12,654 bases of DNA from the NCBI GenBank assembly GCA_014904985.1, contig MU129005.1:197789-210442 (forward strand), written 5' to 3'. Numbering within the stretch: the stretch's first letter is position 1; every line of letters begins with the position of its first letter. A model generated the notes under the pieces. It was not told the origin of the DNA, made no database searches, and worked only from the letters and a program-made list of their open reading frames with translations. This DNA comes from Hydnum rufescens UP504 (taxonomy: Eukaryota > Basidiomycota > Agaricomycetes > Cantharellales > Hydnaceae). The translations under genes and the position numbers were made by a program. This document shows, in pieces, positions 1-7,915 of the stretch.

Positions 1-2238
1 CAAGTTGTACCTTGGTAGGGGTTTGCCTAATCGTAGTTGAACCCAAAAGCCCATTTTGTGTTCGTTAAACCTTATATAGTGAGTGTGTTGTTGTTTGCCG
101 TCAAACACACGGTCCCACGTCGATTAAGATTCCGGTCCCTGTGACTTTTAGTTCATCCGTGGTCGCCGGTGCTCGGCAGTGTTTCGGCCTCCCCCCGTAA
201 ATCTGGGGCCCCGGTTTGTTAGGGCGTAACTTGAATCCTTTCGCATTGTTACTGTTCCCGTTTAGATCCTTTTTGCTGGAGGGGACCCTCTATGAGCGTA
301 TGCACGAACAGGGCTTTCGTTCGAACCGGTCCCATCTTCCGGCTCAAATCGCTCCTTACTGACGCAGTTATTGGCAGGATCTAACAACTGTCCTAATACT
401 TGCCCTTTACGAAGCAGTTTGGCGACATGAGGATGGGGTCGCGATGGTAGGATAGTTCCTCCGCCGTGTCTACTATGCAGTCGACTGTGGGTAGTAAACT
501 ATGGCTACCTCCCATATTATCCTCTTTCGAACTTAACTCGCTGGACCGCGTTTGATGCGTCAGTTCCCTGTAACTCGTACTGACACCGGCTCCGGGATGG
601 AGAGTCTTCTAGGGCACAACCGTCCTTGGCCCGGCTCCAGTGCCTTTTTAGGGGAAATAACCCTCAGGGATCCTTTCCTTATCAGCCTTATGACCGATCA
701 TCTTCAGTTCCCAGGAAGGCAACAAAGGCCCTTGCCCTTCGGTACACCTGCGTATTGGTTTCGCTATCTCCTACTTGCAGTTAGGCTTCCCGTTCGGCTC
801 ATGGCGTATGCAGTTGCCAAGCCCGGTCGTGTCTCCCCGATTTAGCGAGGTTGGCGTTTCATTCCTTCCACTACGTCAAGGCTTCAATACACCTCGTAAT
901 AACATGTGCCCAATTGGCTACCAAAAGTATAATCGAGTTGACCATAATCCCAGAACATTTTGCTCTCCCGTAAGGTGTAGCAGGTCCAGTTTTAACCTGT
1001 TAATTGGGGCGACTTGACCCTTCAAGGCCCCAAGATCCACTGGCGTGACACCCAAGGTGGGCTGCGGCTCAGAATCGGGCAAAACCACCTCCAAAGTACA
1101 GGCCCATTCCACACATTTGGAACCACAGCATTCCCAATTTAAAAAGGCGCCATAACCCAGGCACTAGCCAAACCCGGAGGGCCTTTTTCACTGTGGGCTC
1201 CGGCAATCACTCTCCAGGAAGACCTCGTCCTTTAGCTCAACTATACTCGGGACAGGCATTCTTACTCGAAGGCAGTGTAAACAGGCAGGCCCTCTAGGGG
1301 CGATTCATCGGTCCGACAAGTAAAATGTCATTTCCTTTCCCCCCACTGCTGAGAGCCTTCCTGGCAGCCATCACTAGCAGCTTGATAAACTTCTTTCCGA
1401 TCCCGAGACATCAGCAATGTAAAGCCTTCGCTAAGCAAACATCTCGCCTTACTGTGTACACGCTTGGCACGTTTGGGATCCTTTTTGTAGGAGCCAAGTC
1501 ATACAGCATAATGTAGCCTCGCTTCCAAGTGTCGGACACGGCCAAATAGTTTTCCTCTAGACCTCACGTCACTAAGGTCATCACCGTAGGTGGGTCCCGT
1601 GTACTAGACTGGCCAACAATCGCGGATTCTACGGAACTCGACTTCGTCTGATATTCTTCCCTTTACACGGACGTTTATACCTCGTGGCTTCATGTCTTGC
1701 AGTTTGCTGAACTTGGAAACAGGTTCGATCATGGCAAAGAACGGCATCCTCTCTTGGTCCCTGACCCTGTAAATAGGCGTCTGTCTATGGCAGAAGCGTC
1801 CACGTCCCACATAGGCCCGCCAAGAAGGTGGAAGCATGTTCCATGAGCGGTACCCACTCCAGGATCAAATGCCGGGATCCGCATGCGGGGGGGTGGATGC
1901 AGACCCGACGAACCTCAACCTTCGGCGGGTCAACCTATCGGTGAGTCCTTCTCTCTCGTGCCACGATACGAATCGTAAGTTCTTTGTAGATAGGTAAACC
2001 TGCTTGCCGTACCAACGGGTACCCTAGTAGCCGGTCCGCATGATAAACTTTAACGGATCCCAATCTTACTACGTCTTGTATGCCTCGTAGCATTGGCAGG
2101 ACTTCGCACCCCAGACGTCTGCAGTTTGCCGTTGAACCTCAGATTTAAGCGAACTAGATTGTTCTCGAGATCAAACGTACTACTTATCTACCGACAGGTG
2201 CCATTTTAAAACTACATTCTCTAGACTTACATCCATAG
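1..2238. other. No supportable gene; expected site of gypsy gag and protease
   Basis: The + strand RT homology begins at about 2239, so gag and protease of the same element should lie here. I see no CCHC knuckle, no aspartyl protease D-S/T-G motif and no frame running into the RT; the RT frame meets TAG at 2236-2238. The longest open frames on either strand are 60 to 97 codons, about what chance gives in 2.2 kb of balanced composition. I also find no copy of the LTR seen at 7397-7910. This may be heavily decayed gag/protease, a non-coding leader, or unrelated DNA joined to the element. Confidence 0.5.
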
Positions 2239-3294
2239 AACATTGAATTAATGCCCGGTACTAAGCCTATCTCGGCCACTCCATACATCGCCTCACCAGC
2301 CAAAAGGGACCTCATCAACAAACAGTTGGATCTGTGGTTAAAACAGGGGGTGATCGAACCATCGAACAGCCCCTGGGGAGCCCCCGTGTTAATCGTGCAC
2401 AAAAATGGCAAGGACCGACTTTGCGTCGATTGGAGGAAACTGAACGCAGCCACCGTGCCCGACCAATTTCCTATACCACGACAAAGTGACATCCTCCAAG
2501 CCCTTTCAGGGGCACAATATTTGTCCTCTTTCGATGCCCTAGCCAGATTCACTCAACTGGAATTCGACGATATCTCCCAACCATACACCGCCATGAGGAC
2601 ACACCGTGGGCTACACCAGTTCACTAGAATGCCTTTCGGATGGAGAAACGGACCTCCTATATTCCAACAAGTAATGCAAGAAATCCTAGCCCCTTACTTG
2701 TGGATATTCACACTAGTATACATCGACGACATTGTGGTTTACTCCGGGACTTTCGATGAACACCTCGACCACATCAGTACGGTTCTGAAGCCATCAGGAA
2801 ATCCGGTATTACGTTGGCACCACACAGTGTCATGTAGGTATCGCAGTATACAGCTTCTAGGACAAAAGGTGTCACGATTAGGACTGTCCACCAACACGGA
2901 GAAAATACAAGCGGTTACCACTCTAGCTACTCCTCGTCATCGTAAGGACCTAGAGACCTTCCTAGGGATGGCTGTCTACTTTGCCGCGTACATACCCTGT
3001 TTCTCCGGAATCGCCGCGCCTTTATTCGTATTACTCCGGAAGGCCTCACCCTGGAGCTGGCAAGCCGAGCATGAGGAGGCCTATAGAATGATGAAGCTAG
3101 CGTTGACATCGGCACCCATTCGGGGTCACCCCATCCGGGGCCAGAGTTACCGACTATACACCGACGCTTCTGATGTGGCCCTCGCCGGAGCCTTGCAACA
3201 GATCCAGCCCATACTAATACGGGACCTACGAGACACCAAAACCTACGAGCGTCTCCATAAAGCATACGACAAGGGAGTCCAGTACCTGAATTGA
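2239..3294 (+). pseudogene. Gypsy pol: reverse transcriptase and first part of RNase H (damaged)
   Basis: Copies element RNA into DNA; RNase H removes the RNA strand. Numbering is from the first ATG at 2251, but homology already starts at 2239, just after a TAG, so this ATG is internal to the original polyprotein. Residues 40-75 carry the SPWGAPVL and LCVDWRKLN blocks. The first catalytic Asp is D95 in FDAL, MPFGWRN lies near 130, and the YIDD box is at 157-160. LGQKVSRLGL follows near 204, and the RNase H Asp is D305 in YTDASD. Between YIDD and LGQ about 20 residues lose the family pattern (positions 2779-2838), as if several small frameshifts cancel out. The frame ends at TGA 3292-3294, while RNase H continues in another frame. 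FDALAR has Arg where relatives usually have Gly. Identity is secure; activity is unlikely. Confidence 0.92.
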
Positions 3295-3668
3295 CCGTCA
3301 AACTCTCCGAGATCCACGACGATCGTCCAGTACCAGGTTCGTGGGCAAGTTCATTCGAGGATACTACCGTCCATGTAGAAAGGGTCATTGCCTACTGGAG
3401 CCGCACTTGTAAACCCACCGAAACCCGGTACTCCACTACGGAACGGGAGGCCTTAGCGGCCAAGGACAGCCTAATCCGGTTCCTGCCTTTCATAGAAGGA
3501 GAACGAATTCTCCTCGTAACCGACCATGCAGCACTACAATGGGCGAAGACCTACGAGAACGCCAACCGTCGTCTTAGCACGTGGGGGACCGTGTTTGCAG
3601 CCTTTCCCGGGATGACCATAGTACATCGGCCGGGTCGTATCCACTCCAATGTGGACCCCCTGTCCTGA
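3276..3668 (+). pseudogene. Gypsy pol: remainder of RNase H, shifted frame, ends in nonsense TGA
   Basis: Continues the RNase H domain begun upstream. With numbering from 3291, the catalytic Glu lies in TEREALA (E53), the third acidic residue is D78 in VTDHAAL, and the last block holds the HRPG motif and D122 in SNVDPLS. The frame is open from 3261, but homology passes to it near 3275: upstream reads KAYDKG in frame 1 and downstream SPVPEL in frame 3, which a single lost base would explain. The frame stops at TGA 3666-3668 right after DPLS, where relatives normally read DPLSRL, so CGA to TGA is the likely change. The next gene continues in the same frame. This is a piece of one polyprotein and not a separate gene. 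Confidence 0.9.
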
Positions 3669-6600
3669 TTACCACTGACTCACGAAGTAGTGTCGCCCAA
3701 GGATCCCAATTTACCCAAATTGATCATGAGCAAGACCAACCAATCCAGTAACCTAGGCCTCTCTGACAGACCACCTAGTTTGGGAAAGGCCACGTTTGTA
3801 CTAACACGATCCCAAACGACCACGTGGAACGAGTCCTCCACGAACGCCCTGTCAGGGGTCTACCCCGTTGAAACCTCGGAGCCAGTCATCGCGACCCAAG
3901 GTTTGGATAAGTACTCGCCAGGGTTAAACTTGTCCATATCCCTAGAAACGATCAGACGTTTCCGCGAAGGATATGTTAACGATCCAGAATTCAAGACGGT
4001 CTGGACCAGAATGGAGGATGATGCTAAACCCCAGACTGCCCGAGGACGAAAGGTCAAACTCGAACGATTTCGCTGGTTCACCAAAAGTGACAACGGACTC
4101 CTACTCTTCAAGGATGCTGATGGCCGTTCCAGGCTATGTGTACCCGTAAAGGAACAACTTATCCTTGTCAAAGAAGCCCATGATGCTCCCCACGAGTCCG
4201 CCCATGGTTGGTGGGGGAAGACCTTGGAAGTACTCCGGCAAGGGTTCTACTGGAAAACCATGCGAAGGGACGTTCTACGTTACTGTGAAACCTGCGACAT
4301 TTGTCAAAAGACTAAACACGACCGACTGGGGCCCAAAGGGTACCTAAGGCCGCTCGACATACCCAAGCTGCCATTTGAGGTCATCAGTATGGACTTCGTT
4401 ACAGGACTACCTAAATCTAAGGGACACGACGCAATACTGGTCGTCGTGGACAAATTTACGAAATATGGTATTTTTATTCCTACTACTACCCACGTAACCG
4501 CGGACGAGGTGGCTGCCCTACTACACAGAGAGGTGTACAAACATTTTGGACTACCGACCCAAATCGTGAGCGACCGTGACCCTCATTTCATAAGTAACTT
4601 TTGGCGCTCCCTAGCGAATTACTTCGACACCCGACTGGCCATGTCTACTTCACACCACCCTCAAACCGACGGCCAGACTGAAGTAATGAACCAGCATTTG
4701 GAGACCATGATACGATGTTACGTAAATGCCGACCGTACTGATTGGGCCGACTGGTTGGATGTACTAGCATCTGCCTATAATAGGGCTACGCATTCGGCCA
4801 CACAAATGTCGCCCGCCATACTGTTATTGGGGTATACACCCCAGACGCCACTACGTCTACTACAAGAGTCAACGGGGTCGATGCTCACCGATAGTCCATT
4901 AGCAGACCGTCGCATAGGCGCCCTCCGAGTACGACGAGACTTGGCCCGTGACGCCATTATTCGGGCCGCTGACTCGCCAGCGTACCAGTATGACAAGAAA
5001 CGAAGGGCTGTTCTTTACAAGGTAGGGGACGAAGTACTGTTAAACCCGCATTCCCTGGAACTCGTGGACGTCAAAGACACAGGCCGTAAACTTATGCAAC
5101 ATAGAATCGGCCCATTCGAGATTACCGAGGTCCTTAGCCCTAGTACTTACCGGTTGAGACTCCCGGACTCGATGCCTATGCATAATGTGGTCAACCTGGA
5201 ACACCTCACCCTATACCGTCGGTCCCAAGATAAAGACCGACCCACATTGGCAAACCCCCGGGATGGTCTAAAGACTTCGGAAGAATACGAAGTAGAGAGG
5301 ATTATAGGTTCACGGTACAACAAGAAAAAACGTGCCGTGGAGTACCAGGTTCGTTGGCACGGATACGGACCCGAACACGACTCATGGCAATCCAATCGAG
5401 ACCTACGTAACGCTCCGGAGGTAGTGAAGGAGTTCAAGGATCGCACAGCCACTAACGATATCCTGGACCCCGGAGTCCTACCTGTCCTGTTCACGGTGAT
5501 AGCCGGGTTTGAGAATGACACACCGTTCCCTAACCCCAACATGAGGTCCCATACCGATTTCCAAGACCACAGTCCAGCCCGTTATGTGGGAGAGACACGA
5601 TATGGCTATACCTTCCACGAGACTTACCACCACGTCCTTACGCCACCAATCGCACATCTTACCCGGTCAGGACATATGGGAATATTGGATATCTTAGGAC
5701 AACGGCCCTCATTCGAACTGATTACCTCTGCGCAACCACTTAGTCTACTGGCAGCATTCGTACCGACCTTCCTACAACCGATTTGCGAAACACAAGACGA
5801 AAACAAACAAGCTGTCGTCAGAAAGGAATGCCTGGATGCCCTTCGATCATCGTGGGACTACGCCTGGGGTCAAGCAGAGGAAAATGAACGGATCTCCAGC
5901 CTCCTGATCCCTACCTATATCAGAAATATTCGTTACTGTATCGATGCACCCGACCGTCCACGATTCGAAAACCTGTTCAAACCCTGGTATCGTAGTGACG
6001 CTCTCCACGCCTGTTACCTCCAAATCACACGAATAATCGCAGTACTTTTGGCATACTCCAACTATGTCGTCGCACACCGGTTATTCGTTAGTTCTCATTC
6101 CCCGTACGGACAATCCGAAGATATGCCTGCCGTTCCATGGCTTCTGAGCGCCCCCGTTGGTTTCGTCTGGACTAAGTCTGCAGACAAGACCACAAGTACC
6201 TTGCTCTGGAAACAGTTACATGCGTATAGACTGTGTGCGTTCGCCGACTCCAGCCATACCATCCATACAACCGAAGCCCTACCGGAATCCCAACTAGTGC
6301 TGATACAAGACGGCTATTTTGCGACTAACGAAGCCAGACTACGGGAACCACTCATCCTATGCGACTCCTTCGAAGGAGAGGCTCCGCCATTTCCGGGAAT
6401 GGATAGTCGCAAAACCTACAAGTGGGAAGACGTATTCCCAGGGCCGCCACCACGTCCGGACAACTTTGACGTCCTGGACAATGCTACAAAACACCTGTAC
6501 TCCGCAGGGTACTACCGGCCAGATGGTACCTTCATGACGGCCGCGGAACGTCGAACCGTGAATACCAAACCACTACCGGAGGGAGATGTCACAGAACCTA

Positions 6601-7028
6601 CCGTCCCGTCATTCGACATACCCATGTCCTCGCCAACGTGGGAAGATGACAATCCTACCACGGAACCCTCTGAAAATACCTCGAGGAGCGACACGGACCC
6701 GGACAAGTGGTGGGATACTCTGCCCACATTGCCAGCCCCATCCACAGTCAGATATTCCGAACCCGCCCCAGTCTACACCGATTACGCCTCCCGGACGGCG
6801 TCAAGGGGCCGTCAAAGAGACCCTCGTACAGGGCCCAACCGTATCCCAGGAATACTGGAGAGTGACAGACACTGGCGACCCGACGAAGAAACCCCGCACC
6901 AGCACGAGGAAGCCTCATGCCGGTCCGGCACGTCCAGACGCCACGTTCACCGGAACGTCGAACTCGACCACGGGAATCTTCATATGAAGAGATTGAAAAT
7001 CATCAAAACTCCCCATCGCAAACCCTAG
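3669..7028 (+). CDS. Gypsy pol: integrase, chromodomain and long unknown C-terminal extension
   Basis: Inserts element cDNA into the genome. Numbering is from GTG 3690; no real start is expected because this continues the polyprotein after the nonsense codon at 3666. A linker covers about 1-160. The zinc-binding HHCC domain uses H164 or H168, H172, C202 and C205. The catalytic core has D235, D295 and E331, giving the canonical 35-residue gap between the last two. A GPF module is at 474-476. A chromodomain spans about 531-585 (YEVERIIG, VEYQVRWHGYG, DSWQ, NAPEVVKEF) and should bind methylated histone tails. Residues 586-1112 match nothing I recognise: there is a helical, partly hydrophobic stretch around 684-800 without a clear membrane span, then a Pro/Asp/Thr-rich tail around 950-1040. 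No stop interrupts 3.3 kb, unlike the rest of the element. Confidence 0.93.
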   Translation, partial: LPLTHEVVSPKDPNLPKLIMSKTNQSSNLGLSDRPPSLGKATFVLTRSQTTTWNESSTNALSGVYPVETSEPVIATQGLDKYSPGLNLSISLETIRRFREGYVNDPEFKTVWTRMEDDAKPQTARGRKVKLERFRWFTKSDNGLLLFKDADGRSRLCVPVKEQLILVKEAHDAPHESAHGWWGKTLEVLRQGFYWKTMRRDVLRYCETCDICQKTKHDRLGPKGYLRPLDIPKLPFEVISMDFVTGLPKSKGHDAILVVVDKFTKYGIFIPTTTHVTADEVAALLHREVYKHFGLPTQIVSDRDPHFISNFWRSLANYFDTRLAMSTSHHPQTDGQTEVMNQHLETMIRCYVNADRTDWADWLDVLASAYNRATHSATQMSPAILLLGYTPQTPLRLLQESTGSMLTDSPLADRRIGALRVRRDLARDAIIRAADSPAYQYDKKRRAVLYKVGDEVLLNPHSLELVDVKDTGRKLMQHRIGPFEITEVLSPSTYRLRLPDSMPMHNVVNLEHLTLYRRSQDKDRPTLANPRDGLKTSEEYEVERIIGSRYNKKKRAVEYQVRWHGYGPEHDSWQSNRDLRNAPEVVKEFKDRTATNDILDPGVLPVLFTVIAGFENDTPFPNPNMRSHTDFQDHSPARYVGETRYGYTFHETYHHVLTPPIAHLTRSGHMGILDILGQRPSFELITSAQPLSLLAAFVPTFLQPICETQDENKQAVVRKECLDALRSSWDYAWGQAEENERISSLLIPTYIRNIRYCIDAPDRPRFENLFKPWYRSDALHACYLQITRIIAVLLAYSNYVVAHRLFVSSHSPYGQSEDMPAVPWLLSAPVGFVWTKSADKTTSTLLWKQLHAYRLCAFADSSHTIHTTEALPESQLVLIQDGYFATNEARLREPLILCDSFEGEAPPFPGMDSRKTYKWEDVFPGPPPRPDNFDVLDNATKHLYSAGYYRPDGTFMTAAERRTVNTKPLPEGDVTEPTVPSFDIPMSSPTWEDDNPTTEPSENTSRSDTDPDKWWDTLPTLPAPSTVRYSEPAPVYTDYASRTASRGRQRDPRTGPNRIPGILESDRHWRPDEETPHQHEEASCRSGTSRRHVHRNVELDHGNLHMKRLKIIKTPHRKP

Positions 7029-7413
7029 ATCAGTATTACTCGGCTGGGCCCAATACGATGGCTTCCTACTCGACGCCTCAAACACTTTACCGCCCCGGCC
7101 CCAAATAGTGGGCAGCGTACCCTTCATAAACGCCGCAGATGGCTCTTGGCAAGAGGCCCCCGTGATCCAACTGGGGACCTTCCCCCCTAGGCCAGATCGA
7201 CTCCATCCCCACAAACGAACAGAACTGGAAATGGCTCGTGCAGGAACCAGCGGGCCTCAAAGAAGGGCTATACGTTCAGAAGTACGTAGGGATCGATACC
7301 ATAGCTCTTACGACAGCAATGAGGACAGGCACCGAACGACCGACGGGGACACTCCGACCGACGTTAAGGCCTTCGTTCCGCCAGACTGGGGGGCATTGTT
7401 AGTGGGATATTAG
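6997..7413 (+). pseudogene. Probable shifted-frame tail of the gypsy pol extension
   Basis: The frame one base ahead of the integrase frame is open from 6997 to TAG 7411-7413. It reads like a continuation of the extension: an aromatic and Pro-rich part (QYDGFLLDAS, VGSVPFINAADGSW, LGTFPPRP) followed by a basic stretch rich in Arg and Lys. The main frame ends at TAG 7026-7028, so one frame change around 7000-7028 would join the two. A third frame is also open at 6917-7108, so the true path between 6850 and 7030 is uncertain and more than one indel may be present. The frame runs through the G-tract and ends 17 bases inside the LTR, an arrangement seen in other LTR elements. No domain is recognised. 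Confidence 0.4.
7381..7394 (+). promoter_or_regulatory. Candidate polypurine tract (second-strand primer site)
   Basis: A run of six G after ACT lies two bases before the TG that opens the LTR. LTR elements prime plus-strand DNA from a purine tract just upstream of the 3' LTR. The tract is short and interrupted by pyrimidines, so this rests mainly on position. Confidence 0.45.
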
Positions 7414-7466
7414 TCCGACTGGCACTCGGCCCTATTAAAATGTCGCTACCACTATGAACCAATGTA

Positions 7467-7504
7467 TTCCCTCCTTTCTTACTTCCTTTTTTCCTTTTCT
7501 TCTC
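7467..7504 (+). other. Pyrimidine tract inside the LTR
   Basis: 38 bases are all C or T except one A at 7481. It lies about 70 bases into the LTR, in what would be U3. Such tracts occur near fungal promoters, but a role here is only a guess. Confidence 0.4.
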
Positions 7505-7651
7505 AAATACTCTGGTGGAAAGCTTCTCCACAGGAGTTTGGTGCTGCCCCGGCTTTAGCTAGATTCGTATCTGTTTACGTAAGTAGACTCGAATAGCTAG
7601 CCACGGGAAGATCCGAAAATGTATCTTTTTTCCACTCACTTGGCTGCTACC

Positions 7652-7678
7652 CGCAGTGTACTGGAACAGTACACTGCG
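7652..7678 (+). other. Perfect 12-bp inverted repeat with GAA loop
   Basis: The arms at 7652-7663 and 7667-7678 are exact reverse complements separated by GAA. The hairpin sits in the middle of the LTR, where the R region with RNA start or 3' end could lie. No T-run follows, so it is not a classical terminator. Function is unknown. Confidence 0.85.
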
Positions 7679-7910
7679 ATTCTCGCACTACGTGACCTGA
7701 CCACAGAACTTTACTTCTATTTCTAGCGTCATGGCAAAACCCAGACCTACGGACCTACGTCTGAAGACCCATCCTAGTTCATTCCCGGACCCTACCTTCG
7801 AACTAACATGCAATCCTGTCGAAGGTAGACATGGACCAAAGCCCAATCCGGAACCCCCGCCGGGACTGTTTAATCGCCCCAAACCTAATTCAGACTCTAC
7901 CGAATTAACA

Positions 7911-7915
7911 CTTGT
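7911..7915. repeat. Candidate target-site duplication, right copy (CTTGT)
   Basis: Gypsy integrases usually make 4-5 bp duplications. The five bases next to the LTR end belong to the LINE reading (codons for His-Lys). The matching left copy would be beside the 5' LTR, outside the window. Confidence 0.4.

Larger units (their letters stand above)
2239..7910 (+). mobile_element. Ty3/gypsy chromodomain LTR retrotransposon (chromovirus), 3' part
   Basis: The order RT, RNase H, integrase, GPF module, chromodomain, G-tract, LTR is diagnostic of Ty3/gypsy chromoviruses. The element is cut by the window: the 5' LTR and primer-binding site are not seen, so its left end probably lies before position 1 and the given start marks only where homology becomes certain. 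The right end is placed at 7910 because the LTR-like TAACA end abuts intact LINE sequence. The coding part is broken by at least one frameshift in RNase H, a nonsense codon at 3666, a scrambled stretch in RT and a frame change near 7000-7028. It sits opposite in direction to the LINE it interrupts. Confidence 0.9.
7397..7910 (+). repeat. Candidate 3' LTR of the gypsy element, 514 bp
   Basis: It begins TGTTA and ends TAACA, a perfect 5-bp terminal inverted repeat of the TG...CA type. It lies right after the pol reading frames and G-tract, and its right edge coincides with the point where LINE coding homology resumes. Inside are an AT-rich TATA-like stretch at 7433-7441, a pyrimidine tract at 7467-7504 and a perfect hairpin at 7652-7678. 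No protein-like sequence is seen; the open frame at 7731-7979 crosses the boundary into the LINE and is spurious. The second LTR copy is not in the window, so the ends are inferred from structure. Confidence 0.68.

Noticed and set aside
217..245. TGTTAG after a G-rich stretch, a possible 5' LTR start.
   Set aside because: The bases after it do not match 7397 onward, and no matching TAACA end or hairpin follows at the right distance.
300..345. GTTCGAACC resembling a tRNA T-loop.
   Set aside because: No matching T-stem, anticodon arm or acceptor stem could be built around it.
552..1017. Open frames of 97 and 80 codons on the plus strand.
   Set aside because: Chance length, no recognisable domain, unrelated to gag or protease.
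1..1850. Protein-like minus-strand stretches, for example RVFDGKQQHTHYIRFNEHKM near 1-120 and LPPSWRAYVGRGRF near 1830, with stops that C-to-T changes could explain.
   Set aside because: Open runs of this length are expected by chance over six frames here, they change frame, and no motif or family supports them.
2184..2552. Minus-strand frame of 122 codons.
   Set aside because: Lies opposite the clearly homologous RT coding sequence.
2927..3388. Minus-strand frame of 153 codons.
   Set aside because: Shadow of the RT/RNase H region on the other strand.
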